From Pseudovibrio flavus (lineage in GTDB: Bacteria; Pseudomonadota; Alphaproteobacteria; Rhizobiales; Stappiaceae), in NCBI RefSeq assembly GCF_009711345.1, contig NZ_SMMA01000063.1, positions 4,467-68,466 of the forward strand: 64,000 nt of DNA, written 5' to 3'. The notes under the pieces are model-generated. The model did no database searches. It was not told where the DNA came from and saw only the letters and a program-made list of their open reading frames with translations. Every line of letters starts with the position of its first letter. Positions within the stretch are counted from its first letter, which is position 1. Shown piece after piece: positions 45,183 to 53,421 of the stretch. The translations under genes and the position numbers were made by a program.

Positions 45183-46751
45183 TTAGTCTATAATTTTGAG
45201 CTCTCTAGCCACAGCTACAGCCTTGCTGCGGCTGCTGACATTAAGCTGCTTGAAGATCTTCTTCAGGTGGTACTTTGCGGTGTTCTCACTCACACCCTTA
45301 AGCATGGCGATTTCCTTGTTGCTCATGCCTGCTGCCATAAGCTTCAAATACTCATAGGTGTATTTTTCAAGGCCAGCCGCATGGGACTGGTCGGCCGTAT
45401 TCTGCGCCCGTGGTTTTCTGACCACCCAGCCGTACATGATGTCTTGCAGAGCCGTTTTGATGGCACGTTCCGGCGGGAAGGAGATGTAGTTTCCATCGAG
45501 AATGGCCTGAACAATGGGCTTGGCATACATGCCGTCTTCTACCAGAAAACGTCGAAATGGCTGGCCGGTGAGTAGTCGCAAGGAGCTAAGCAGAGAGTTG
45601 GTTGCCAGTGTTTTTTGATCGACCTGCCAGTGCGCTTCCGCTTTAACGATACGCATCTTGGCAAGGCATAGAAGACGGCCCCGTCGTATCGCTTCATCTT
45701 CGCAAAGGGTAATTAGATCCAGCGCATCCGCACCTTGCCGATTTCGTACAAGCCACCTAGCAACCGCGGTAACAATTAGGGTGCTGTGCAAGCCCCAGTC
45801 GTCGTTGTTTCTCCAAAGCTTCAAGTCCGGATGCGCTTTGAGTTGCGAAAGCTCTCTTCTGGCTTGGGGTAGCTCGTTAAAGCGGATGTAAGCCTCAGCT
45901 CTTTCCAGCTGCATTTGCCGCTTCAGGAGCTTCATTTGTCTGGTTTGCGCGTAGCTTTCACCTTCAGCGAGAATGCCAAGGGCTTCTGCTAGGCCGCCGC
46001 GCTCCAGCGCTAAACGGGTACGAACCCGAAAGTACGCGCCATGCAGCGTCCCCCAAGCATCGATTTCCTTGTGCCGACCGATAAGCGGGGCCAAAAGTTG
46101 CTCGGCTTCTTGAAGCTGGTCGGCTTCGTAACAGACCTCGGCCGAAAGAATGCGGTACGCATCTTCTAGCGAGTTTCCATCTGGTGCGTTGGGATGGGTT
46201 GAAGAGACCATCTTGGTAAACTGCCCCGCCGCACCGAGAAGATCACCGCGGTAGAGGCGAACCTGCCCGATATGGGAATGCAGATGGTTCGCACCAAACA
46301 CAGCGCCTGCCTGCAGATACAAGGCTGCTGCTGTTTCAGCATATTCCTGCGCTCTATCGAAGTTTCCAAGGTGAAACTCAATGGTGCTTAGGTGGTTGTT
46401 GGCAAGAGCTTGGCCGATACAGTCGTCAGCATCAATACTGCGCAAGGCATTCAAAATGAGCTGCTTGTCGGTCTGGTCAAACGCCTTGCTCTCGTAAGCC
46501 TTTACGTGGATGTCTACGAGGATGAACTCGGCGGTTTTCTTCATGCACACAGACAGCTGAGTGGCGTGTCTGCCGCCCAGCATGGACATCAAGGTGCGTG
46601 CTTCTCCACTCCTGCCGGTCTTGGCGAGCATGAATGCGCAAAAGAGCCCGTCATCAAGTGAACGCACCATAGATGCGGAATATGAAGAAGCGTCCCAAGC
46701 TACTAGATGGCCTGTTAACGCGCTCCGCCAGCTATAAGAATTGCAGTTCAT
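45183..46751 (-). CDS. LuxR-type regulator with TPR-like helical region
   Basis: A 522-residue regulator. Residues ~30-440 are helical, TPR-like repeats (for example AQEYAETAAALYLQAG and LTQAR-type blocks such as LPQARRELSQLK). The LuxR helix-turn-helix is at ~465-515: MAAGMSNKEIAMLKGVSENT then AKYHLKKIFKQLNV. It looks like the C-terminal half of MalT without the ATPase module. It lies upstream of the DUF917-permease pair on the same strand and probably activates it. Confidence 0.88.
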   Translation of the reverse strand: MNCNSYSWRSALTGHLVAWDASSYSASMVRSLDDGLFCAFMLAKTGRSGEARTLMSMLGGRHATQLSVCMKKTAEFILVDIHVKAYESKAFDQTDKQLILNALRSIDADDCIGQALANNHLSTIEFHLGNFDRAQEYAETAAALYLQAGAVFGANHLHSHIGQVRLYRGDLLGAAGQFTKMVSSTHPNAPDGNSLEDAYRILSAEVCYEADQLQEAEQLLAPLIGRHKEIDAWGTLHGAYFRVRTRLALERGGLAEALGILAEGESYAQTRQMKLLKRQMQLERAEAYIRFNELPQARRELSQLKAHPDLKLWRNNDDWGLHSTLIVTAVARWLVRNRQGADALDLITLCEDEAIRRGRLLCLAKMRIVKAEAHWQVDQKTLATNSLLSSLRLLTGQPFRRFLVEDGMYAKPIVQAILDGNYISFPPERAIKTALQDIMYGWVVRKPRAQNTADQSHAAGLEKYTYEYLKLMAAGMSNKEIAMLKGVSENTAKYHLKKIFKQLNVSSRSKAVAVARELKIID

Positions 46752-46935
46752 CGTGCCCCCACCGAATTCGAGGCACGATACCTTGCTTGGATTTACGGAA
46801 AATCGGGATACTCTCGTAGAGTGCAGGTTTGTACGCTGAATATCGCTACTGGTAGCTCCAGAAATCGCGTGTCGTTTGAACGACGCGCATACAGAGCGAC
46901 ATCACTCTCTCTTGTCTGGTTTCCTCAGATGGCGG

Positions 46936-47298
46936 CTAAACGCGTTGCATTAGCTCGATACGATTGCCAAAGGGGTCCTGCGTAAAGCATCGCTTATAAC
47001 CGGGTAGGGGAGCATCTTCCTTTATGAGGCAATCATTTGCCTCAAGCTGGGCACGAACCTCGTCCAGATTGGAAAACAAGAAAGCAGGATGTGCTTTCTT
47101 TGCCGGTTTAAATTCCGCTTCCACACCGATGTGAAGGCTTAGAGATCCGCCTTGCAGCCAAAGTCCACCTCTGCCTGCTAATGACACAGGTTTAGGGACT
47201 TCCTTGAAGCCAAGGAGGCTGGAATAAAAGGCTCTAGCTTTGTCTTCCTCGCCAACGGGGATGGCAGTTTGAATGTGGTCTAGTCCGAGAATACTCAA
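46936..47298 (-). CDS. VOC-family (glyoxalase-fold) protein
   Basis: A 120-residue protein with two VOC half-repeats. LGLDHIQTAIPVGEEDKARAF opens the first and FTQDPFGNRIELMQRV closes the second, with the usual metal-site glutamate. Members include fosfomycin-resistance and extradiol enzymes, but nothing here allows a choice. It is 18 bases behind the LysE-type gene and likely co-transcribed. Confidence 0.88.
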   Translation of the reverse strand: MSILGLDHIQTAIPVGEEDKARAFYSSLLGFKEVPKPVSLAGRGGLWLQGGSLSLHIGVEAEFKPAKKAHPAFLFSNLDEVRAQLEANDCLIKEDAPLPGYKRCFTQDPFGNRIELMQRV

Positions 47299-47316
47299 AG
47301 TCGCGCTTTCAATGGT

Positions 47317-47940
47317 TTAAGCGCGCTGTACCGCCGCTGTGAGAAGCCCTGCGCTTACGAGAAAACCACCGCCGATGCGATTGGCAATTTTCATGGCGGT
47401 TGGTTTTTGGAAATGAACGCGCAGGCTGCCCGCCATCATGGCCCACATAACGGCATTGATTGTTGCAAGGCTTACGAATGTCACAATAAGCGTTACAAAC
47501 TGCGGGGTTAGGGCTGAAGCAGGGTCCACAAACTGCGGTACGAACGCAGTAAAGAAAATGATGCTCTTAGGATTGAGAGCTGTAACAAGAAAACAATTTC
47601 CGAAGATTTTCCGAAGCGGTGTGTGTGCACCTGCGGCCTTAATATCGCGGGTTAGTGTGGGTGCTCGCCACATCTTGATACCCAGCCATACAAGGTAGGC
47701 AGCACCTACAAGTTTGAGAAGGGTAAACAACGTTGACGAGGCCGCGAGAATAGCGCCCGCGCCTAAGAGAGAAGCAGTAATTGCAACAAAATCACCGAGA
47801 GAGCTGCCGCTGACAGTAGCTACGGCACTGCGCCGCCCTTGCCCAAGGGCATAGCTGATAACAAGCAGGATTGTAGGGCCGGGTATTGCCAGAACAACAA
47901 CGCTGGCAAGCACAAACGCAGACCAATGCTCCCAAGACAT
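47317..47940 (-). CDS. LysE/RhtB-family amino-acid exporter
   Basis: A 207-residue membrane protein with six helices. IPGPTILLVISYALGQGRR is the LysE signature, and NPKSIIFFTAFVPQFV follows as expected. ATG 47940 comes after TTGGAG; a TTG four codons upstream opens the frame but overlaps that ribosome site. It exports amino acids or homoserine-lactone-like compounds. Confidence 0.92.
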   Translation of the reverse strand: MSWEHWSAFVLASVVVLAIPGPTILLVISYALGQGRRSAVATVSGSSLGDFVAITASLLGAGAILAASSTLFTLLKLVGAAYLVWLGIKMWRAPTLTRDIKAAGAHTPLRKIFGNCFLVTALNPKSIIFFTAFVPQFVDPASALTPQFVTLIVTFVSLATINAVMWAMMAGSLRVHFQKPTAMKIANRIGGGFLVSAGLLTAAVQRA

Positions 47941-48017
47941 GGAAAACTCCAATCAATTGACGCGCTAGTAAGAAGGCAAAAGCAGATGCTGCGCAAGTGA
48001 TCTTTTTGCAAGTGCGG

Positions 48018-48386
48018 CTAAAGAGGAGAGAGCTGCCGCTGAATTATGTACTGGGTATTGCCGCCTATTGGCTGCACGTACCAAATGCCTTCGCTCGTTT
48101 GGTAACCCTGCTTCTCGCAAATCAGATTTCGGCCTTCATACCCCATGGGCATGGAAATTGTGCCGGGTGTCTTTTCAATTACAAACCGATCACGCGCACC
48201 CGATATATAGCAGGTAGCGCCAATTGGTTGTGTGACCACTGTGAGGATGTATCCATCAGGCGGAACGGTGAGCAAAGTTGAGAAGGCGGGAGCCAGACGA
48301 TTTTCATTATTGCAACCAGTTAGAGCAACCATCAGGCACCCAAATGCTATGACGCCAATTGGTTTTTTTAGGTTCTGCAAACGCAT
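48018..48386 (-). CDS. Small lipoprotein of unknown function
   Basis: A 122-residue lipoprotein. The signal peptide ends with lipobox LTGC (Cys ~25). The mature domain resembles PEGA-type beta folds: VVTQPIGATCYIS and GYEGRNLICEKQGYQT. ATG 48386 follows GGAG at eight bases; GTG at 48398 is within the ribosome site. It stands alone near the LysE gene. No function can be assigned. Confidence 0.78.
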   Translation of the reverse strand: MRLQNLKKPIGVIAFGCLMVALTGCNNENRLAPAFSTLLTVPPDGYILTVVTQPIGATCYISGARDRFVIEKTPGTISMPMGYEGRNLICEKQGYQTSEGIWYVQPIGGNTQYIIQRQLSPL

Positions 48387-48521
48387 TTTTGGCTCCACAA
48401 ATCAGTGATATCCAAAGGGTAATTTGCCTTTGAGTTCATAAAAACCCCCTCATTTTCCTAGCAGAAACCTAGGGTTTTCCTTGTGTTTTGTGTGGGTAGT
48501 GATTTTCCATAGGTGGCAATA

Positions 48522-48543
48522 TGGATTTTGCGTGCAAAATCCA
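48522..48543. promoter_or_regulatory. Inverted repeat upstream of the Ldh gene
   Basis: TGGATTTTGC and GCAAAATCCA face each other across two bases, a near-perfect 22-bp palindrome. Its core ATTTTGCGTGCAA recurs as ATTTTGCGTACAA upstream of the gntR gene (49808-49820). It is the probable shared operator of that GntR protein. Confidence 0.6.
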
Positions 48544-48652
48544 AATGATACGGTTCTTCTCATGGGTCGCCTCGGAGGAGGCTTTGGCGCCGCCCATTCG
48601 GCGCTAATCCATGGGAACAAGGATACCGAGTATCCAGACTGGGAAAAATTCA

Positions 48653-49699
48653 ATGAAGTATGCGTTTCAGGATCTCGTAGACCTTGGCACAAAGATTTTT
48701 CTTGCTGCCGGTTTGAATGAAGAAAAAGCAGAGTCCGTTTCTCGCCTTTTGGTGACAGCTGACGCGATGGGTCACACCACCCACGGTCTGGCTCAGGTGC
48801 CTTTCTACGTGAAGGGTCTGAAAGACGGCACTATGACCATCGAAGGTGAGCCGGAAGTTCTTCAGGATCGCGGTCCAACTGTTGTTTGGAACGGCAAACG
48901 CCTGCCAGGTATCTGGCTTGCGGAAAAAGCAATGACACTGGCTGCAGAACGCGCGAAGAAGTACGGCACCTGTACTTTGACCATGCGTGAAGCGCACCAC
49001 ATCGGCTGTCTGGCAGCATTCCTTCCTGCTGTTACAGAACAGGGCATGATCGCAATTCTTGCGACCTCCGATCCTTCCGGTAAAGCAGTTGCACCGTTTG
49101 GTGGTGTAGAGCCTGTCTTTACTCCTAACCCATATGCAATGGGTATCCCTACAGAGGGTGATCCTATCCTCGTAGATATCTCCTGCTCCATCAGCACCGT
49201 TTCTATGGCTGGCCGTTTGAACGCCGAAGGCCGCCGCTTCCCTGGAAAATGGGTGCAGGATGCAGAAGGTAATGCAACCGACGATCCATCCGTAATGCTG
49301 AGCGAACCAAAAGGCACCTTGCTGCCATTGGGCGGTCAGGAATATGGCCATAAAGGTTATGGCATGGCTCTGATGGTTGAAACTCTAACCCAAGGTCTTT
49401 CTGGTTTTGGTCGCGCTGACCAACCAACCGGTTGGCAGGGTTCTGTGTTCCTCCAAGTTCTTGATCCTGAAGCTTTTGCGGGTGCGGATTCCCTTAAGCG
49501 TCAGACCGAGTTCCTCGCAGAAACCTGCCGCAACGTGAAGCCTGCCGATGTTTCCCGACCTGTGCGTTTGCCAGGTGGTAAGGCTTCCGTAGGGCTGCGT
49601 GCAGCCAAGGCTGAAGGTCTGGAACTGTACGAAACCATCATGAAAGGCATTGAGCCTGTCGCAGAAGGTTTCGGCATCTCTATGCCTTCTCCACTCTGA
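48653..49699 (+). CDS. Ldh/malate dehydrogenase type-2 oxidoreductase
   Basis: A 348-residue NAD(P)-dependent dehydrogenase of the type-2 malate/L-lactate family (not Rossmann-type). TADAMGHTTHGLAQVPFYV, EAHHIGCLAAFLPAV and NPYAMGIPTEGDP are family marks. Relatives reduce or oxidise 2-oxo acids, ureidoglycolate or sulfolactate. ATG 48653 after TGGGAAAAATTCA is preferred; a frame from 48611 adds 14 unlikely residues. The GntR regulator behind it probably controls it. Confidence 0.9.
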   Translation: MKYAFQDLVDLGTKIFLAAGLNEEKAESVSRLLVTADAMGHTTHGLAQVPFYVKGLKDGTMTIEGEPEVLQDRGPTVVWNGKRLPGIWLAEKAMTLAAERAKKYGTCTLTMREAHHIGCLAAFLPAVTEQGMIAILATSDPSGKAVAPFGGVEPVFTPNPYAMGIPTEGDPILVDISCSISTVSMAGRLNAEGRRFPGKWVQDAEGNATDDPSVMLSEPKGTLLPLGGQEYGHKGYGMALMVETLTQGLSGFGRADQPTGWQGSVFLQVLDPEAFAGADSLKRQTEFLAETCRNVKPADVSRPVRLPGGKASVGLRAAKAEGLELYETIMKGIEPVAEGFGISMPSPL

Positions 49700-49706
49700 T
49701 AGATCG

Positions 49707-49740
49707 CCCTCCTGCGGTTTTGTGGGAAACCGGGGGAGGG
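49707..49740 (+). terminator. Hairpin behind the Ldh gene
   Basis: CCCTCCTGCGGTTT pairs with AAACCGGGGGAGGG apart from two internal mismatches. It lies eight bases behind the stop. No T-run follows, so termination may be partial. Confidence 0.5.
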
Positions 49741-49805
49741 GATCTACACATTTCTGGCGGGGAAAGAAAACAAAGTCTTTCCTCGCCATTTCTTTATGGT
49801 AGTTA

Positions 49806-49823
49806 GCATTTTGCGTACAATGC
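49806..49823. promoter_or_regulatory. Candidate operator upstream of gntR
   Basis: GCATTTTGCGTACAATGC is partly palindromic and shares ATTTTGCGT-CAA with the palindrome before the Ldh gene. It is 40 bases before the gntR start, consistent with autoregulation. Confidence 0.5.
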
Positions 49824-49863
49824 ACATATGCTCTAACCATTATTACTCAGGGAAGCCATCATC

Positions 49864-50853
49864 ATGACGCCAAAAGCATCATATAAGACGATCTATGGCG
49901 TACTGCGCGATAGCATTCTAGATGGCGCTCTCCACCACAACTACGCCCTCAACGAAACCGATACAGCGCGTTACTTCAAAGTTGGCCGCACGCCGGTTCG
50001 AGAGGCATTCAAGCTACTCATTCAAGAAAAACTAATCGTACCTGCTGCCGGTAGGGGCTTTTTGGTTGCGTTCGGTCCAGAGCATGCCGATATCAACCGC
50101 AGCCCGTTGAGCGATATGCGCGTGCGCATGAATGCGCAGAGCGAAGACACTTTAAAAATCCGCAGTGTACGCGAGCGCCTTTATCCGCAGATGGAGCGTG
50201 AGATCGCCTGCATCATGCGTCTTGGCGAGTTTCAGCTAACGGAGCTGGATGTTTCCGCGCACCTTGGTGTTGGCCGGACAGTTGTACGAGATTTGCTGAC
50301 CCGTTTAGAGCGCATTGGTCTTGTGCGTCAGAACAACAAAGGGCGTTGGTTTACAGTGCCGCTCACCAAAGATCGCATCTCTGATTACTATGAGATGCGC
50401 ATTCTGTTGGAGCCAGCAGCGCTTATCCTTGGTGTTGGCCGATACAGCCGCACAATACTGGAAGAGAAAGTTTCTCGTCTACGCCGCGGTAGAGAAAACC
50501 TCGATAGCCTGACCGGTAACGACTTCTATGAATTCGAGATGGATCTGCATGTGGGCGTGCTAAAGCGTTGTCCAAACGAGGAGATGCGCCATGCGATTTA
50601 TCGTTCTCAGATCCCGCTGATTAATGTGAGCTTCTCGCCGCGTTTCCATCGCGACATCAGAGGGCAGGAGATGCTGCTTGATGAGCACGAGGCAGTTTTG
50701 AACCGCATCATCGAGCGCAAACCTAAAGACGCCTCTGAGTTGCTTCGCGAGCATTTGGAACTCGGTCGGACGTATATGTGCGATAACTTCGACCGCATTC
50801 GTGATCGCGGGCATATTAAGATCCCGCCTTACCTGCGTGCTATGGAAGACTAA
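49864..50853 (+). CDS. GntR-family regulator with two winged-helix domains
   Basis: A 329-residue regulator. A first GntR winged helix spans ~1-70 (GRTPVREAFKLLIQEKLIV), a second spans ~100-168 (GRTVVRDLLTRLERIGLV), then an FCD-type helical domain (DYYEMRILLEPAALILG through LREHLELGRTY). Ordinary FCD regulators have one winged helix and ~230 residues. Two DNA-binding units in one chain could read tandem sites. It is downstream of the Ldh gene and followed by its own terminator. Confidence 0.88.
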   Translation: MTPKASYKTIYGVLRDSILDGALHHNYALNETDTARYFKVGRTPVREAFKLLIQEKLIVPAAGRGFLVAFGPEHADINRSPLSDMRVRMNAQSEDTLKIRSVRERLYPQMEREIACIMRLGEFQLTELDVSAHLGVGRTVVRDLLTRLERIGLVRQNNKGRWFTVPLTKDRISDYYEMRILLEPAALILGVGRYSRTILEEKVSRLRRGRENLDSLTGNDFYEFEMDLHVGVLKRCPNEEMRHAIYRSQIPLINVSFSPRFHRDIRGQEMLLDEHEAVLNRIIERKPKDASELLREHLELGRTYMCDNFDRIRDRGHIKIPPYLRAMED

Positions 50854-50872
50854 GCAGGCGTTGGAATATAGG

Positions 50873-50904
50873 AAAGGCGCGATCCGAATGGTATCGCGCC
50901 TTTT
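50873..50904 (+). terminator. Rho-independent terminator
   Basis: AAAGGCGCGAT pairs with ATCGCGCCTTT across nine bases, followed by T-rich sequence. It lies 19 bases behind the gntR stop, before the convergent membrane-protein gene. Confidence 0.88.
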
Positions 50905-50909
50905 GGTTT

Positions 50910-51896
50910 TTAAGCTGCTGCAGGTGCTGTGTTGCTTGGTCGGTATAGATATTTTCGGAAGGCATCCTCTGGCATCATCAACACCACGCGGCTAACGAGT
51001 GCCATTGCCAATACGCAGAAGATGAAGCGCCCCACCAATACTCCGGACCAGTGACCGCCGAAGGCGATCATCACCAGCGGGTCTTCGATCAACCCGTGGC
51101 ATATACCCATGAAGCACAGTGATAGCACTACGTCACGAGGCTGGAGTTTGCCTGCCTGAGCCTCACGAATAATCAAGCCGCCGCCATAGGAAAGTCCGAG
51201 CAGTACACCAACCATGGTGATTGATGTTGCTTCCTTGGAAATTCCCATAATGCCAAGCAGTGGGGCGAGCAGTTTGTTGAGGAAGTCGGTGATTTTGAGA
51301 ACTTCAAGGACTTTAAGAAAGATAATCAGCCCAAGAATGATCCAGAACATCGTGAAGAGCAGTGTTCCGCTTCCATAAGCCCACTCAAGCCATGTCTCAT
51401 TCACCTTCGGCTCAAAAGGCAGCCATTTCAGATCCAGCGGCTCCTGCAGCCAGCCGCCTGCGGAATAAATGAAGTTCAACGTCATGCCATATAGCAAGCC
51501 GATAACAATGCGCAGCGTTGATGAGAACACAAAACTAACGCCCGCGCTTCGTGAAATCATCTGCTCAAGAGGAATCGCATGGGCGATAAGAAGAATAGAA
51601 AGCAGGATGGTAGAATCGGCGACGGTGAGCTCAAGCGTCGGAAGAAGGCCAACGAAGACAGCGATTGCCGCGTAGATATTGATCAACAGGCCGGAGGCGA
51701 GGGCAAGGCCCAGTTCTGCAGGTAGGCCAACGAGGCCCATAATCGGCTTTAGGGCTATCGCCAGATAATCAACGACACCGAGTTCTGTTGCGACGCGGAC
51801 TGCAATCATCACCGGCACCATGGTTTTCACCATAACCATAAAGAGCCGGAGAGAGTCCGAGATCAGCTTCCAGACTGCCTTTGAAAGCATGTTCAT
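50910..51896 (-). CDS. Nucleoside-recognition (Gate) domain membrane protein
   Basis: A 328-residue membrane protein with about 8-9 helices and two Gate/nucleoside-recognition repeats. MVPVMIAVRVATELGVVDYLA and GLSYGGGLIIREAQAG are characteristic, related to YjiG/YjiH and spore-maturation proteins. The transported or sensed ligand is unknown. It is convergent with gntR and alone on its strand. Confidence 0.82.
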   Translation of the reverse strand: MNMLSKAVWKLISDSLRLFMVMVKTMVPVMIAVRVATELGVVDYLAIALKPIMGLVGLPAELGLALASGLLINIYAAIAVFVGLLPTLELTVADSTILLSILLIAHAIPLEQMISRSAGVSFVFSSTLRIVIGLLYGMTLNFIYSAGGWLQEPLDLKWLPFEPKVNETWLEWAYGSGTLLFTMFWIILGLIIFLKVLEVLKITDFLNKLLAPLLGIMGISKEATSITMVGVLLGLSYGGGLIIREAQAGKLQPRDVVLSLCFMGICHGLIEDPLVMIAFGGHWSGVLVGRFIFCVLAMALVSRVVLMMPEDAFRKYLYRPSNTAPAAA

Positions 51897-52111
51897 GAAA
51901 CCGCCAGTTTGCAGGAGGACAACGAATGTTACTGACGAAATTCCTAGGTAACTAAGCGGTTGCTGTCATTCTCAATTTACAAGGCAGCCTTGTTTTCCAA
52001 AGTAGAATCCAAAGACACTGGCAAGGAAATCTCAAGTCGATCAATTTGAATAGAGCCACCTTGCGAAAACGATGGTCTGCTGAGATTGACAGCTGACAAC
52101 TCTCAAGTGCG

Positions 52112-52690
52112 CTAACTGGCCTGTGAGGGCCTAGCACTGTCGTTCTGCATGTATTCCTTTAGCCTTGGCAGAAAGTGCCAAATCTCTCTGTTGAGACGAA
52201 CCATTTTGGTAATGCTCGCTTGCATTTGCTTAACGCGCTCATCGTCAATCGGCTTTACCTCACCCAGTTGCAGCTGCCCGTGCTTTCTTTGAATGCGCAT
52301 TGTTTGGGTATGGGTTATTGCGCCTTCCTGATCAATCTTGAACATCGCGTGGTTGAACTCGTTACGCACCTTGGTAACGTCATTGAAAACACGGATTATT
52401 CGGCGCAGATCTCGAACCATATCTTTGCGTCGCAACTTCACGCCAGAGAGTCGCTCCACCAGTTCTGTACGTGCACGGGTGGTGTTGAGCGTGCCGAACA
52501 CGAGCGTCGCGGTAATCTCATCTGTTTGCATAAGGTATTGAAGAATATAGATGAACATGCTTTCGTTGTTCGACCAGCAGTAGTTCATGTTGCCCATGAG
52601 CGCAAACAGGCGGGTTCTTTGCTTGGCATGGGAGGCTGCCGAACGTTCCAACGCTTCGAAGTCTGGTTCCTCGATCGTGCTTTCAGCCAT
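52112..52690 (-). CDS. Conserved-looking protein of unknown function
   Basis: A 192-residue, mostly helical cytoplasmic protein without signal peptide or recognised domain. Internal stretches such as VRDLRRIIRVFNDVTKVRNEFNHAM look HEPN-like, with an R-x-x-x-N-x-x-x-H type pattern (RNEFNHA) that could be an RNase motif; this is only a resemblance. Codon use matches its neighbours. An inverted repeat (AGTGAC/GTCACT, 52720-52737) lies 30 bases upstream and may be its operator. Confidence 0.65.
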   Translation of the reverse strand: MAESTIEEPDFEALERSAASHAKQRTRLFALMGNMNYCWSNNESMFIYILQYLMQTDEITATLVFGTLNTTRARTELVERLSGVKLRRKDMVRDLRRIIRVFNDVTKVRNEFNHAMFKIDQEGAITHTQTMRIQRKHGQLQLGEVKPIDDERVKQMQASITKMVRLNREIWHFLPRLKEYMQNDSARPSQAS

Positions 52691-53421
52691 TCCTAAAGCT
52701 TCCCGCTGTCATTGTGTAGAGTGACGTAGATGTCACTTTTTAAAGATTAGCACAGCAAGGGGGCGATCGGCCATAATCTAATAAAATGGAGAGGAAATGA
52801 GGTAGTGGAGCCTTTGATGAACTGGTCGGCCTCAAGAAGATGAACTGTTACTGGCTTGCCTAAATGTGAGGATAAGCCAAAAAGTCCAGCAAATTCATTT
52901 GCGTAAGATCAATGTCTCTGAAGTTATATAAAAAGAGATGTTTGAATAACCTGTCATTAGTTACATGTACTATTTCAAGTAAATGATGCAATCTCAGCCT
53001 TCCTTTGGTGATAAATGAGATTATCTATTTCTGAATATGTAAGTGGCCCTAATTTATTACTGAGTGAATGTTTCCAGATATTTTGAGCTGTTTTTCTTCC
53101 CGATAAAATCTCCGCATAAGTGTGTCCGTCGAGGCCAACATTTCAAGCCTCTGATGGTGGCACATAGCAAGCATTTTACTTTGAAGGATATACTTTTTGT
53201 CTCAAAGCCAATTTCCGGCTAGCAATCGTATAGTTAGGTGAGCAGTGTCCCTGCCTTAGGGCTGGGATCGCACGAACTCGCCTGCATTTCCCTCTTCAAG
53301 TGTTTGCTCATTGTCATCCGGTTTTAACAGCCTTTGGTCTGTAACCGCCGGGATTTGACGACGCAGAAGATCGACATTTCTTTGCAGGTTTAGAGTGAAG
53401 GCGCGTCTGGAGCTTTTATTA
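52691..53421. other. AT-rich intergenic region upstream of the secretion locus
   Basis: 731 bases without a credible gene. It contains the AGTGAC/GTCACT repeat at 52720-52737 followed by a T-run on the plus strand. The promoter of the big secreted protein must be here, but no clear element stands out; a TTGACG at 53355 is a weak -35 candidate. Confidence 0.45.

Noticed and set aside
46868-46889. Inverted repeat GCGTGTCGTT/AACGACGCGC between the VOC and luxR-type genes
   Set aside because: One mismatch and unclear position: it could be a luxR operator or a weak terminator, with nothing to decide, so it is not listed as a feature.
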